Positions 8,032 through 17,302 of a stretch of 64,000 nucleotides of DNA are shown here, one piece after another. How positions within the stretch are numbered: the stretch's first letter is position 1; each line of letters begins with the position of its first letter. The position numbers and the translations under genes were made by a program. This DNA is from Agromyces sp. 3263 (lineage in GTDB: Bacteria > Actinomycetota > Actinomycetes > Actinomycetales > Microbacteriaceae). The stretch spans positions 1,178,001 to 1,242,000 of the forward strand of contig NZ_JAVDUV010000001.1 of NCBI RefSeq assembly GCF_031456545.1. The letters are read 5' to 3'. The notes under the pieces were generated by a model. That model worked only from the letters and a program-made list of their open reading frames with translations. It was not told the DNA's origin and ran no database searches.

Positions 8032-8063
8032 CGGATGCCGCGAGCGCGCGGCCGCGGCATCCG
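8032..8063. terminator. Hairpin of paired CGGATGCCGCG motifs after alpha-glucosidase
   Basis: CGGATGCCGCG (8032-8042) and its exact reverse complement (8053-8063) flank a 10-base loop, 12 bases after the glucosidase stop. There is no U-tract. It can act as a transcript end or an mRNA 3' stabiliser; the arms are the over-represented genomic motif described in the findings. Confidence 0.55.
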
Positions 8064-8085
8064 CACGCGGCATCCGGCCCCTCGA

Positions 8086-8091
8086 TAGACT
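8086..8091 (+). promoter_or_regulatory. -10 box TAGACT, leaderless
   Basis: TAGACT ends seven bases before the yajQ ATG; no ribosome binding site lies between. Confidence 0.6.
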
Positions 8092-8098
8092 GGCGGGC

Positions 8099-8587
8099 AT
8101 GGCAGATTCAACGTTCGACATCGTGAGCAAGGTCGACAAGATGGAGGCCGAGAACGCCGTCAACCAGGCGCGCAAGGAGGTCGAGCAGCGCTACGACTTC
8201 AAGAACGTCGGCGCCTCGGTCGAGTGGAGCGGCGAGAAGGTGCTGCTCAAGGCGCAGACCGAGGAGCGCGTGAAGGCGGTGCTCGAGGTCGTCGAGTCGA
8301 AGTTCATCAAGCGCGGCATCACGCTGCGCTCGCTCGACGAGGGCGAGCCCTACCCGTCGGGCAAGGAGTTCCGCATCGAGATCGGCCTGAAGAACGGCAT
8401 CGACAGCGAGAACGCGAAGAAGATCTCGAAGATCATCCGCGACGAGGCGCCCAAGACGGTGAAGAGCCAGATCCAGGGCGACGAGCTGCGCGTCTCCTCG
8501 AAGAGTCGCGACGACCTGCAGGCGACCATGGCACTGCTCAAGGGCAAGGACCTCGACGTCGCGCTCCAGTTCACGAACTTCCGCTGA
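8099..8587 (+). CDS. yajQ: YajQ family nucleotide-binding protein
   Basis: The 162-residue protein matches YajQ over its whole length: MADSTFDIVSKVDKMEAENA at the start, QRYDFKNVGASVEW, GEPYPSGKEFRIEIG, and the terminal DLDVALQFTNFR. The fold is two ferredoxin-like domains. Family members bind nucleotides, and cyclic di-GMP in proteobacteria; the actinobacterial role is not established. It starts leaderless. The NUDIX gene follows after 10 bases on the same strand and may be cotranscribed. Confidence 0.95.
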   Translation: MADSTFDIVSKVDKMEAENAVNQARKEVEQRYDFKNVGASVEWSGEKVLLKAQTEERVKAVLEVVESKFIKRGITLRSLDEGEPYPSGKEFRIEIGLKNGIDSENAKKISKIIRDEAPKTVKSQIQGDELRVSSKSRDDLQATMALLKGKDLDVALQFTNFR

Positions 8588-8597
8588 GCGTCCGCGA

Positions 8598-9284
8598 GTG
8601 AGCGACGGCGAGCGGATGCCGCAGCCCGGCGTCGACGTGCCGGACCGCCGTGGCCGCACCGGCCTCGACCGCGTGGGCCGCGACCTCGACGGCAATCCCC
8701 GCGTGCGCGTGCGCGACGTGCGCGTGCTCACCTCGAACTGGTACGTGACGCGCGTCACGTCCTTCGACTTCCAGCACGTCGACGGTCGGTGGACGACCGA
8801 GGAGCGCGAGACCTACGACCGCGGTGACGGCGCCTGCATCCTGCTCTACGACGTGGCCGCCCGCACCGTGCTGCTCACCCGGCAGTTCCGGTATCCCGCG
8901 TACGTCAACGAGCACCCCGACGGCATGCTCACCGAGGTGGTCGGCGGCCTGCTCGACGAGGACGCGGCCGAGGTCGCGATCCGTCGTGAAGCCGAGGAGG
9001 AGACCGGCGTCGTCGTGGGCGAGGTCGAGCGCGTGTTCGAGGTCTACATGAGCCCGGGGTCGGTGACCGAGCGCCTGCACTTCTTCGCCGCACCGTACCT
9101 GCGCGGCACCGTCGCCAACGGCTCGCGCGCCGGCCTCGCCGACGAGGGCGAGGACATCGAGGTGCTCGAGCTCGACTTCGACGACGCGCTCGACCGCATC
9201 GGCCACGACCTCATCGACGCGAAGACGATCATGCTCCTGCAGTGGGCGGCGCTGAAGGGGCCGTTCGCGGCGGCTCGGGCGTAG
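8598..9284 (+). CDS. NUDIX hydrolase, GDP-mannose pyrophosphatase (NudK)-like
   Basis: The 228-residue protein carries a complete Nudix box near residues 115-137 (GLLDEDAAEVAIRREAEEET, then GV), with the REUXEE core RREAEEE. The N-terminal strand VLTSNWYVTRVTSFDF and the later YMSPGSVTERLHFFAA are typical of the ADP-sugar/GDP-mannose pyrophosphatase subgroup. It would cleave a nucleoside diphosphate sugar to a sugar phosphate and NMP. The start is uncertain: GTG at 8598 or ATG at 8616. It lies just downstream of yajQ. Confidence 0.85.
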   Translation: MSDGERMPQPGVDVPDRRGRTGLDRVGRDLDGNPRVRVRDVRVLTSNWYVTRVTSFDFQHVDGRWTTEERETYDRGDGACILLYDVAARTVLLTRQFRYPAYVNEHPDGMLTEVVGGLLDEDAAEVAIRREAEEETGVVVGEVERVFEVYMSPGSVTERLHFFAAPYLRGTVANGSRAGLADEGEDIEVLELDFDDALDRIGHDLIDAKTIMLLQWAALKGPFAAARA

Positions 9285-9312
9285 CAGCGCGGCATCCGCT
9301 CGCTCATTCGCC

Positions 9313-10365
9313 TCAGCGACCGGGCTCGTATCCCCGCAGCCATCGCGTGATCGACGCGTAGGCCGCGGCGCGCGCCGGCTCCCGCGACAAGAACACGTCG
9401 TGCATGGCCCCGTCGACGCGCGCGACCGTGACGTTCGGCCCGAGCCGCACGGCGCGTTCGGCGATCTCGTCGACGACGAGCACGATGTCGCTCGAGCGCA
9501 TCGCCTCGGTCCACTGCGGCTGGATGGTCGACCGGGCCGACAGGATCGTCAGCACCGGTGCGCCCACGTCGATGCCGGCCGCGACCGTCGCGTGACCCGC
9601 GAGGATGGCGGTGAGCCAGGCGGGATGCGTCGTGAACCCGCGGTCGGGCCGCCACTCGTGCGAGTACTCCCACTCGCCGCCCTGCTCCTTCGACACCGTC
9701 CGCGTGTAGAAGCCGAGGTCGACGTTCGGCAGCGGGCCGGTCGGCCGGATGCGTGCACCGAACGTGATGACCGGCGCGAGCGCCTCCCGCCCCACCCTGC
9801 TGAGCTGGAACTCGAGCCACGGGCTGTTGAGCACGAGCGCCGCGGCGCGTCCCGGGTTCCGCGCCGCCCACAGGCTCAGCGTGAGGCCGCCGGTCGAGTG
9901 GCCGACCAGGATCAGGGGCCGAGCGGATGCCGCCCTGCCCGGGTCATCCGTCGCGCCGTCCCCTGGCGCCCCGTGCCCCATCGCGGCGAGCGCCGCCTCG
10001 AGGTCGGCGTCGTAGTCGGCGAGGTTGGTGATGTAGCCGGGTGTCTGTCCTGGCCGCAGGCTGCGCCCGTACTTGCGCAGGTCGAGCGCGAAGAAGCGCG
10101 CGCCGGCCCCCGCCCAGAACTGCGCGAGCTCGGGGTTGAAGAAGTAGTCGCTCCACCCGTGCACGTAGAGCACGTCGGCTCCGGATGCCGCGCCGCGCCG
10201 CTGCTCCCACGGCCACGTGAACCGCCCCGCCGTCCGCGGCCGGTACCGCACGAGCGTCGCGACGACCTCACCCTCGTCGTCGCTGCCCAGCGGAAGCTCG
10301 AGCTGCTCGAACCCCTCGCCGAGCACGTCGGGGCGCCACCCCTCGTCGCGCTCCCCCTCGGCCAC
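9313..10365 (-). CDS. Alpha/beta hydrolase, monoacylglycerol lipase-like
   Basis: The 350-residue protein has an alpha/beta hydrolase core: VLYVHGWSDYFF (oxyanion region), the nucleophile elbow GHSTGG near residue 170, and the catalytic His in DGAMHDVFLS near 325. It lacks a signal peptide. The insert FYTRTVSKEQGGEWEYSHEW is a lid-like region. The arrangement resembles serine aminopeptidase S33/monoglyceride lipase proteins of actinobacteria; the substrate is probably a lipid or small ester. The GTG start has GGGGGAGG just upstream. It is convergent with the NUDIX gene and stands alone. Confidence 0.8.
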   Translation of the reverse strand: MAEGERDEGWRPDVLGEGFEQLELPLGSDDEGEVVATLVRYRPRTAGRFTWPWEQRRGAASGADVLYVHGWSDYFFNPELAQFWAGAGARFFALDLRKYGRSLRPGQTPGYITNLADYDADLEAALAAMGHGAPGDGATDDPGRAASARPLILVGHSTGGLTLSLWAARNPGRAAALVLNSPWLEFQLSRVGREALAPVITFGARIRPTGPLPNVDLGFYTRTVSKEQGGEWEYSHEWRPDRGFTTHPAWLTAILAGHATVAAGIDVGAPVLTILSARSTIQPQWTEAMRSSDIVLVVDEIAERAVRLGPNVTVARVDGAMHDVFLSREPARAAAYASITRWLRGYEPGR

Positions 10366-10434
10366 GGCACCTCCCCCGGATCGCTCCCCTCAGACTACGG
10401 ATGAAGCAGCAGCGGTGGCGTTGCTCGTGAGGAA

Positions 10435-11304
10435 CTAATTGAATTGGCCGATGATGCCGATGACCGCCGGATAGAGCAAGACGATGAAGAGCACCGGCAG
10501 AATCGCGAAGACCAGCGGGAAGACGACCTTGATCGGCACCTTCATCGCACTTTCCTCCGCACGCTGCCGGCGTCGGATCCGCATTTCGCTCGCCTGCACG
10601 CGAAGCACGTCGGCCACGGAGATGCCATACCGGTCGGCCTGCTGGACCGCCCGGATGAAGCGCTTGAGGTCGTCGCAGTCCGTACGCGCGAGCAAGGCCG
10701 AATATGAATCGGTCCGAGATCGCCCGATCGACATGTCTTGCAGCGTTCGGATGAGCTCATCCGAAAGCGGCCCGGAACTGCCCTGCGCAGACTTCGCCAT
10801 CGCCGCTTCGAATCCCAGCCCGGCTTCGACCGCGATGGTCATCTGGTCCAGTGTGTCGGGAAGCGCCAACAGGATTGCATGCTGGCGGTCGTCGGCGCGA
10901 CTTCCCAACATCACTTCCGGAACCACGAAGATGAGCACGCCGAACAGCACGCCGATGATCGTCAGGAACGGCGAAGATCCCAGGGCGAGTGAAGCAACCA
11001 CGATGGTGACACCGATGACCCCGACGACGAAGCGAAGCAGCAGGAATCCGCCGACCGTCCACTGGCCCGCCTTGCCGGCGTAGATGATCTTTCGCTGGAT
11101 CCAGCCGCCGTATCCCGGTGGCACGACGGCAGCCAAGGTCTGGGCGAACGTCGCTCGTTCGACTCGCTCCCGTTCCGCCTGGGTCGGCGGCGCGACGGCC
11201 GCGACCACGTCGGCTTTCGCCGGGATCAGGGAGAATACGAGGTAGGTCAGCAGGCCGACTGACAAAGCCAGCCCGGCAATGGCTGCATACGCGATGACTG
11301 TCAT
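10435..11304 (-). CDS. tadC: Tad pilus inner-membrane platform protein TadC
   Basis: The 289-residue protein has an N-terminal transmembrane helix, a central pair, and a C-terminal pair of helices (KVVFPLVFAILPVLFIVLLYP). A T2SSF/GspF-like domain lies between (LPDTLDQMTIAVEAGLGFEAA ... GRSRTDSYSALLART). With TadB it forms the platform on which the TadA ATPase drives Flp pilin assembly. It is the last gene of the tad operon, nine bases after tadB. Base composition is more AT-rich than the flanking hydrolase gene. Confidence 0.9.
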   Translation of the reverse strand: MTVIAYAAIAGLALSVGLLTYLVFSLIPAKADVVAAVAPPTQAERERVERATFAQTLAAVVPPGYGGWIQRKIIYAGKAGQWTVGGFLLLRFVVGVIGVTIVVASLALGSSPFLTIIGVLFGVLIFVVPEVMLGSRADDRQHAILLALPDTLDQMTIAVEAGLGFEAAMAKSAQGSSGPLSDELIRTLQDMSIGRSRTDSYSALLARTDCDDLKRFIRAVQQADRYGISVADVLRVQASEMRIRRRQRAEESAMKVPIKVVFPLVFAILPVLFIVLLYPAVIGIIGQFN

Positions 11305-11313
11305 TTCGACCCC

Positions 11314-12270
11314 TCAGAATTTCACGCGTACGGCGAAAAGCATCCACACCGTGCCGACGGCCATGAGTATCACCGCGAGCGCCATCGCCATCCACCCGAA
11401 GATGTTCTCGAAGAATGGCGCCAGGTACGACGGCTGCAGGATCAAGACGCCGAGGAAGACGGCAATCGGCAGTGCGATGAGAATTGTGGCCGAGAGCCGG
11501 CCCTCCGCACTGAGGGCCTTCACCTGACGACGAATCTGATTCCGCTCTCGAATCGTCGCGGCAGTCCGCTGCAGCGTCTCAGAGAGATTGCCGCCCGTCT
11601 CACGGTTGACGGCGATCGCTTGCGCTGCCCAGTTGAAGTCGTCGGACCGCATCCGTTCGGCAGTGCTCGCGAGGGCGACGCCGAGGTCTCGGCCGATGCG
11701 GGACTCGTTGACGATGCGAGAGAACTCCTCGGACGTGGGCGGGTCGGCGTAGCGGGCGACGGAGTCGATCGCCTGGGTGAGGCCGTGTCCGGCCCGAAGA
11801 TTCCCCGAGACCAACTGCAAGGTGTCGTCGAGTTGGTCGGCGAAGGCGGCCCGACGCCGACTCGTGCGAACCGTGAGATAGATATGCGCGATCAGCGGCG
11901 CGAGCGCTGCGAATACCACGGCCCACACGAGTGACCACCAGCTGCCGAATCCGGCAACCACGCCGAGCAATGCCAGCACGGCTGAGAGCGAGAACATCAC
12001 GAGGACGAACGCAGACGGAGTCATCCGGATGCCGGCCAGTTCGAGCCGCTCCTCGCCGAACGCGCCGCCACCCTTTCCCCGCGACATGGCGGACTCGATG
12101 GTCGCAACGGTCTTGTCAGTTGCCTTGGTCAAGGCGGAGACGTGTTCGGTGCCGGGTGCCAGTCGTCGCTGGACGGCAACACGACGTGGTGGCGGAGCGA
12201 TGACCAGCAAGACCAGTGCGAGCAGTGAGAGCACGGCGAATCCGACGCCGATCGCGAACATGGCGTTCAT
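11314..12270 (-). CDS. tadB: Tad pilus inner-membrane platform protein TadB
   Basis: The 318-residue protein has an N-terminal helix ([17 protein letters not shown]), a helix pair at about 90-140, the T2SSF domain ([20 protein letters not shown] ... [20 protein letters not shown]) and C-terminal helices. [10 protein letters not shown] and ETGGNLSE are the characteristic TadB signatures. The start overlaps the tadA stop by four bases, so the two are translationally coupled. Confidence 0.92.
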   Translation of the reverse strand: MNAMFAIGVGFAVLSLLALVLLVIAPPPRRVAVQRRLAPGTEHVSALTKATDKTVATIESAMSRGKGGGAFGEERLELAGIRMTPSAFVLVMFSLSAVLALLGVVAGFGSWWSLVWAVVFAALAPLIAHIYLTVRTSRRRAAFADQLDDTLQLVSGNLRAGHGLTQAIDSVARYADPPTSEEFSRIVNESRIGRDLGVALASTAERMRSDDFNWAAQAIAVNRETGGNLSETLQRTAATIRERNQIRRQVKALSAEGRLSATILIALPIAVFLGVLILQPSYLAPFFENIFGWMAMALAVILMAVGTVWMLFAVRVKF

Positions 12271-13775
12271 AGGATTTCCCCGATCAGCTGCCCTTCGCGC
12301 GGCCGGTACTGGAAGATGCTCGTCGGCACGTCGATGCCCAGGTCCGCGAACTTGTCCACGAATCGGGGTCGCACCCCGGTGGGAACAGCACTTCCGCGGA
12401 ACCGGCCGTCTGCGTCCACTCCGGCAGCGAAATCGAACGAGAAGGCATCCTGCATCGTCACCATCTCGCCCTCCATCCCCTGGACTTCCGTGATGCTCAC
12501 GACCCGACGAGTGCCGTCGCGGAGTCTGGAGATCTGCACGATGATGTCGATGGCGGAGGCGATTTGTTCACGGATAGCGCGGAGCGGAAGGTCCATCCCC
12601 GCCATGAGCACCAACGTCTCGAGGCGGGCCAGGGCATCCCGCGGGGAATTCGCGTGGATCGTCGAGATCGAGCCCTCATGGCCGGTGTTCATAGCCTGCA
12701 GCATGTCCAGGCTCTCACCTCCTCGGACTTCGCCGATCACGATTCGATCTGGGCGCATACGGAGGGAATTCCGCACCAACTCGCGAATGGTGATCTCACC
12801 GCGACCCTCGATGTTCGCCGGCCGTGACTCGAGACGCACTACGTGTTCCTGCTGGAGCTGAAGCTCGACGGCGTCCTCGATCGTGATAATCCGTTCATCG
12901 CCTGGGATGAATCCTGACAGCACGTTGAGAAGTGTCGTCTTGCCGGTACCGGTGCCTCCCGACACGAGGATGTTGAGCTTCGCCCGTACGGCCGCGTCAA
13001 GCAGTGTCGCCATCTCGCGTGTGATGGTCGCGAACCCGATCAAGTCGTCGACCCGGTACGGCGTGCTCGCGAACTTCCGGATTGTCAGTGATGACCCGTC
13101 AACCGCGAGCGGCGGGATGATCGCGTTGACGCGCGAGCCGTCTTCAAGCCTGGCGTCGACGAGCGGCGAGGACTCGTCAATCCGACGTCCGACTCGCGAG
13201 ACGATCCGTTCGATCACCCGTCGCAGTTGGGCTTCGCTGGTGAACCGGCTTCTCGATTCGAAGAGCTTTCCAGCGCGCTCGACGTAGATCTGGTCGTACC
13301 GGTTCACCATGATCTCGGTGACATTCGAGTCTGCGAGGAGCAGCTCGAGCGGCCCGAACCCGAGCACATCGGCGCCGATCTCGGTGATGAGCCGATTGCG
13401 TTCGCTGATAGTGAGCGCCACCTGCTCCGACTCGACGATGTGCGTCAGCTCTTCGCGCGCAAGGGCGTGAAGTTTCTCCTCGGAGAGGCTCGGGTCGTTC
13501 AGCCTGGCGCCGATTCGGCGGAAGAGCTCCTGGGCTGCCCGCTCCTTCAGCTCAACGAGGGCGTCTGGAATCGCCTCGCGCTCAGTGCTTCCGGCAAGTG
13601 CATCCCAGGTCGTGGTGGGAACGACCGGCGCCGGTGCCGCAGCCTCGGCTGTGGCGTCGATCGACGCTGCCGGGGCTTCGTTGTCGGTGACCAGGGTCCT
13701 GGGCTCGAGGGGAGTGCCGTCGTCTGATGCAAGATGTGCGCCTCGGGCGCGTTCAAGCCGGTCGCTGAGACTCAT
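12267..13775 (-). CDS. tadA: Tad pilus assembly ATPase TadA (CpaF)
   Basis: The 502-residue secretion ATPase is of the VirB11/GspE type. Residues 1-90 are a variable, acidic linker-rich start. From about 100 the CpaF domain is clear: [20 protein letters not shown] and [20 protein letters not shown] (Walker [10 protein letters not shown]). Next come the Asp box and Walker B ([14 protein letters not shown]), the His box ([19 protein letters not shown]) and arginine-rich regions. It powers Flp pilin polymerisation. It overlaps tadZ upstream and tadB downstream by four bases each. Confidence 0.95.
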   Translation of the reverse strand: MSLSDRLERARGAHLASDDGTPLEPRTLVTDNEAPAASIDATAEAAAPAPVVPTTTWDALAGSTEREAIPDALVELKERAAQELFRRIGARLNDPSLSEEKLHALAREELTHIVESEQVALTISERNRLITEIGADVLGFGPLELLLADSNVTEIMVNRYDQIYVERAGKLFESRSRFTSEAQLRRVIERIVSRVGRRIDESSPLVDARLEDGSRVNAIIPPLAVDGSSLTIRKFASTPYRVDDLIGFATITREMATLLDAAVRAKLNILVSGGTGTGKTTLLNVLSGFIPGDERIITIEDAVELQLQQEHVVRLESRPANIEGRGEITIRELVRNSLRMRPDRIVIGEVRGGESLDMLQAMNTGHEGSISTIHANSPRDALARLETLVLMAGMDLPLRAIREQIASAIDIIVQISRLRDGTRRVVSITEVQGMEGEMVTMQDAFSFDFAAGVDADGRFRGSAVPTGVRPRFVDKFADLGIDVPTSIFQYRPREGQLIGEIL

Positions 13776-15103
13776 TTGGCTCTCGCCTTCCTCTGGATAC
13801 GCTTCCGGGTCGGAACCGCATTCGGGTCGATGCGGAGGACCACACCTCGAATCGCCTTCGCAGCAGGATCCCGGACATCATGGTGGATCAGGGGAACTCC
13901 CGCGTTCGACGCAAGCACCACCCCAAGGGATCTGGGTACCTGCACGTCGACCCGCGCACCGAGGATCGCCTCGGCGTCTTTGAGCACCAGGCCGGTGTTC
14001 TTTTCGACGAAGTTCACGATGACATGGCGATTCGCTGGAACGAGCTGAAGAGCGACCAGCAACTCGAACTCCTTCCGCAACGCCCGGAGACTTGGCACAG
14101 TGAAATTCGTGACGAAGACGCCGTCCGTCGCCTGCTCCAACGCGGCGAGGGCATGCTCGCCGAGCCCTGGAGTGGTATCGACGATCACGTAGCGGAACAT
14201 CGTCGCGAGGCGCGCCAAGAACTCGCCGAGTGCTTCTCCGGTGATCTCATCTGCCAACTCCGGCGATGGCGGCGCCGCGATGACGAAGAAATCGTCGTCG
14301 TGGTGAGTGAGGAGTGCCTTGAGTGCCACCTCGTCGTGACCGGCATTCGCAACATCGACGAGCGAGTACTGAGGAGCGAGGTCGAGCGCGTTGGCGATGT
14401 CTCCGAACTGGACGTCAGCGTCGACGAGGACCACCGAGTTCGGAGCGACCTCCGCGAGACCCGCCGCCAGGTTGATCGCCGTCGTCGTCTTCCCTTGGCC
14501 GCCTTTCGGCGCGGCCACGACGATGACTTCCGTTCGGACGGTGTCGCCGATCGGCGGCAATACCCAATCGGGCTCCGATGGCTCGACCTCGGCAACTGCG
14601 ACGACGGCGTCCGCATCCGTGGGCGACTCTGTGGCTTCATTTCCACCCAGATCGACGAGGTCGAGCGCTGACTCCAGGTCAGCCAGATCATCGACCTCGT
14701 TCGCATCGTCCGAGGTCGCCGGCAGGCGGCCCGAGGCGGTCAGCCATGAATCCAGCCGGTCAAGGAGCGCCTCGGTTGTGGCGTCCGTCGCTTCCGGGCT
14801 GAGGACGGCATGGATCTCGATGCCGTCGACCCAGTCCTCGAGGTCGGATCGCTGTTCGCGAACGACGATTACTCCGATGCCTGGATGCTCTTGCGCCAGC
14901 GATGCGGTGAGGGTACTGGTCTCTTCGAAGCTCAGGAGGGGTCCGAGCAGCGCGACCCGCGGGTGGTCCGTCACGCGGTCCACGACTTCGCCGGGGCCGA
15001 ACGTGAGGTATTCGCCGGGCACGGTCTGGAGCCGGGCGCGGAGCAGTCGACGGAGCCTCGTCTCGTACTCCGCGCTGCGACTGACCAACAGATAGCGAGT
15101 CAC
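13772..15103 (-). CDS. tadZ: Tad pilus localisation ATPase TadZ (CpaE)
   Basis: The 443-residue protein has a receiver-like N-terminal part (about 1-125, lacking an obvious phosphoacceptor set), an acidic linker (about 130-185) and a MinD/ParA-type ATPase domain. The deviant Walker A KGGQGKTTTAINLA is near 200, the following DADVQFGD is the switch region, and VIVDTTPGLGEHA is Walker B. TadZ proteins place the pilus machine at a cell location. The C-terminus is basic ([11 protein letters not shown]). The start overlaps the cpaB stop by four bases. Confidence 0.9.
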   Translation of the reverse strand: MTRYLLVSRSAEYETRLRRLLRARLQTVPGEYLTFGPGEVVDRVTDHPRVALLGPLLSFEETSTLTASLAQEHPGIGVIVVREQRSDLEDWVDGIEIHAVLSPEATDATTEALLDRLDSWLTASGRLPATSDDANEVDDLADLESALDLVDLGGNEATESPTDADAVVAVAEVEPSEPDWVLPPIGDTVRTEVIVVAAPKGGQGKTTTAINLAAGLAEVAPNSVVLVDADVQFGDIANALDLAPQYSLVDVANAGHDEVALKALLTHHDDDFFVIAAPPSPELADEITGEALGEFLARLATMFRYVIVDTTPGLGEHALAALEQATDGVFVTNFTVPSLRALRKEFELLVALQLVPANRHVIVNFVEKNTGLVLKDAEAILGARVDVQVPRSLGVVLASNAGVPLIHHDVRDPAAKAIRGVVLRIDPNAVPTRKRIQRKARAK

Positions 15104-15846
15104 TCGAGGATGTTCTCTCCGGTGCGGCGGGTGGACCCCGACTGGTCAGCAGTTTCGGGCTCGAGAGTCAACCAGAGTCCGCCGTACCCGTCGGACTGCT
15201 GCTCTGCGCCATACGCCAGCTTCTCGGCCTGAGGAGCCGTCACGGCGAGCGTCACCATGAATGCGCTGACTTCCGACGCGTCCGAGTCCGATTCATCCGA
15301 AACCAGTGTGGTACCCGGAACGACGCGGGTGACCAGCATCCGGTGGTACATGAATTGGGTATCCGTCGTCTGGGTCGTGCTCGCCCGCTCGAAGGTGTTC
15401 GAGGTATAAATCACACCGACGGTGCTTCCGGGCGTCACCGCACCGCCGACCACGCGCTCGACGGAGAGCGCGATCGTGATCTCCTGCATTCCCTCAGGGA
15501 GGACGACTTCGCCATTGGCAGCAAGTTGCTCGGGGTCGGAGAATCGTGCCTCGAGCAACTGCTCACCCGGAATGAGAATCGCGTTCGACGCGAGGCCCTC
15601 GAGGTCAGCCAGATTCGTCACGATCCCGTCTTGGATCGAGATCGCGGGAAGGTCCTCGACCTTCACGTACTGCTTGATGTCCTCGCCCGGGGTGCCGAGC
15701 GGGACCGTTTCACTGACGACGTAGACGTCGGTGAACTCAGCTCCTTGCGCCGCCCGAATATCGGCACCTTGCACGTAGAAGAACAGTGCAGCGGCGCCCG
15801 CTGCGGCGAGGATGATTGCAACGATTGCACCGATGATTCGAATCAT
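15100..15846 (-). CDS. cpaB: Flp pilus assembly protein CpaB/RcpC, SAF domain
   Basis: The 248-residue protein begins with one membrane helix (IIGAIVAIILAAAGAAALFF) followed by an extracytoplasmic SAF domain (VPLGTPGEDIKQYVKVEDLP ... AILIPGEQLLEARF) and the CpaB C-terminal region (GGAVTPGSTVGVIYTSN). In diderms RcpC contacts the outer membrane secretin; in monoderms it may act at the cell wall. It is 43 bases downstream of the TadG-like gene. Confidence 0.88.
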   Translation of the reverse strand: MIRIIGAIVAIILAAAGAAALFFYVQGADIRAAQGAEFTDVYVVSETVPLGTPGEDIKQYVKVEDLPAISIQDGIVTNLADLEGLASNAILIPGEQLLEARFSDPEQLAANGEVVLPEGMQEITIALSVERVVGGAVTPGSTVGVIYTSNTFERASTTQTTDTQFMYHRMLVTRVVPGTTLVSDESDSDASEVSAFMVTLAVTAPQAEKLAYGAEQQSDGYGGLWLTLEPETADQSGSTRRTGENILE

Positions 15847-15889
15847 CTGAGCGCCTTTCTGTAGGGAGAGCGGGGCGCGCGAGCGACGC

Positions 15890-16864
15890 TCAGGAAGTCC
15901 GCAGGGTCAGTCGAACGATGGCGGAGCCGTAGTCGGGGCCATTGCCGAGCGTGTAGGCCTCGCTCATCGTGACGTATCGGACGAAATAGCCCTGCAGTCC
16001 ACGAGCGTTGCCAGAGAATGTCGGCTGCAATGGCGCTCCGCCCAGATACCGCTCCGTGCCGTTGCCGCCGAATTTCGTGCCGGTGATGTAGAACGAGGCG
16101 AACCGCGAGATGGTGTACGAGCCGGCGTTGCCCTGGGCCTGGAAGAGGTCGTAGAGCGGCACGAGAACGGTCTTGCCGAGCAGGTCGAGTTGCTGCGACG
16201 AGCACCCAGTCCCGCCCGTATTGTTGCCGGTCGTGCCTTGCACGACGAAGTTGTCACCGAGCGTGACCGAGCAGTCGCTATCGGCGAGCCAACCGAATCC
16301 GCCCGACGGTCCCGACGGGCATGGGGCGTTGGTGTCGCTCCTCAACAGGAACCGCGAGGGATTCGCTTGATCGAGTGATGCCAGACGACCGGTCAACTCG
16401 CACTCTGCAATGGCTAGCGGGATGGTCGTGCCGGCGACAGGGACGCCCCACTCTGCGGCCCCGTCCGCGTGAACCACCGTTGCGTCGCCGACGCCTGGAA
16501 TCATCGAGGCGAGCGGGTGACGCACACCGAGGTCCTCCGTCTTGGTCCTCACCTTGACGAGATTCGTGGACATATTTCGGCTCAGTTGGTCGATGACCGC
16601 GATGCCGTCGTTCGAATCGTTCTGGCCTGCGACCGCTGCGGGGCTGCCAGACAGGCAGGCCGGCGACGTCTCACTCTTTCCACAGGCGAGCGCGATCTGC
16701 AAGGCAGCAGCATCTGCGCCGTTCTGCAGTTCCGCCTTTTCAGCGTAGAGAGCACCGACGTCAACCGCGATCCCACCGAAACCCAAGAGGGGCACCAGGA
16801 GCAACGCGAAGAGGACCGCGCTTGCGCCCCGTTCAGAGCGCGTAGAGACGCTCAACCGCCGCAT
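15890..16864 (-). CDS. tadG: TadG-like pilus protein (Tad N-terminal domain)
   Basis: The 324-residue form starting MRRLSVSTRSERGASAV is preferred because the positive patch RSERG then leads into one hydrophobic helix (LFALLLVPLLGFGGIAVDVG), the TadE/TadG N-terminal signature. The extracytoplasmic part begins AEKAELQNGADAAALQIA and contains three Cys-containing loops (CGKSETSPAC, CPSGPSGG, DSC..GTGC), so disulfides are possible. It overlaps the TadE-like gene by 13 bases. It is probably a minor pilin or tip/anchor protein. Confidence 0.82.
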   Translation of the reverse strand: MRRLSVSTRSERGASAVLFALLLVPLLGFGGIAVDVGALYAEKAELQNGADAAALQIALACGKSETSPACLSGSPAAVAGQNDSNDGIAVIDQLSRNMSTNLVKVRTKTEDLGVRHPLASMIPGVGDATVVHADGAAEWGVPVAGTTIPLAIAECELTGRLASLDQANPSRFLLRSDTNAPCPSGPSGGFGWLADSDCSVTLGDNFVVQGTTGNNTGGTGCSSQQLDLLGKTVLVPLYDLFQAQGNAGSYTISRFASFYITGTKFGGNGTERYLGGAPLQPTFSGNARGLQGYFVRYVTMSEAYTLGNGPDYGSAIVRLTLRTS

Positions 16865-17232
16865 GGCGTCGCTGCCTTTCCTTGAAGCGCAAACGTCGGC
16901 CCGAACCATCCAGTCAGCATGGACGTGGTGTAGTCGATGGTCACGTTCACGGTTGCCCCGGGGGTGCACGTACCGGGACTGATGGACACGTTGCCTGAAG
17001 CGAGCAAAGGATTCAGGGAGGGCGCTGCCGTGATTGCAGCGTTCTTTGCGTTCGCCTGGTTGTTGCCGATCGCCATGACGCGAGCGGCGGATCGAGCTGC
17101 GTTCGAGAGCGAGATCTGCTCGTTGTACAAGCGACTGAATTCCATAACCCCGAACACGAGGAGCAGGAGCAGCGGGATGATGAGCGCGAACTCTACGGCG
17201 GCAGCGCCCCGTTCATTTCGGGTCGAGTGCAT
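16852..17232 (-). CDS. tadE: TadE-like pseudopilin
   Basis: The 126-residue protein starts MHSTRNERGAAAVEFALIIP, the textbook TadE motif: a charged start, RGAAAVEFAL, then a hydrophobic helix to about residue 34, followed by EFSRLYNEQISLSNAARSAARV. The rest is exported, with two Cys (GTCTPG and TPCGG). It sits between flp and the TadG-like gene and is likely processed by the prepilin peptidase at 17714-18376. Confidence 0.88.
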   Translation of the reverse strand: MHSTRNERGAAAVEFALIIPLLLLLVFGVMEFSRLYNEQISLSNAARSAARVMAIGNNQANAKNAAITAAPSLNPLLASGNVSISPGTCTPGATVNVTIDYTTSMLTGWFGPTFALQGKAATPCGG

Positions 17233-17302
17233 GGTCGCCTCCGAGCCACCGACGGTTGTGGACTCCGGCAGCCGGAGTCCACAACCGCGAGGTGCGGATG
17301 GG

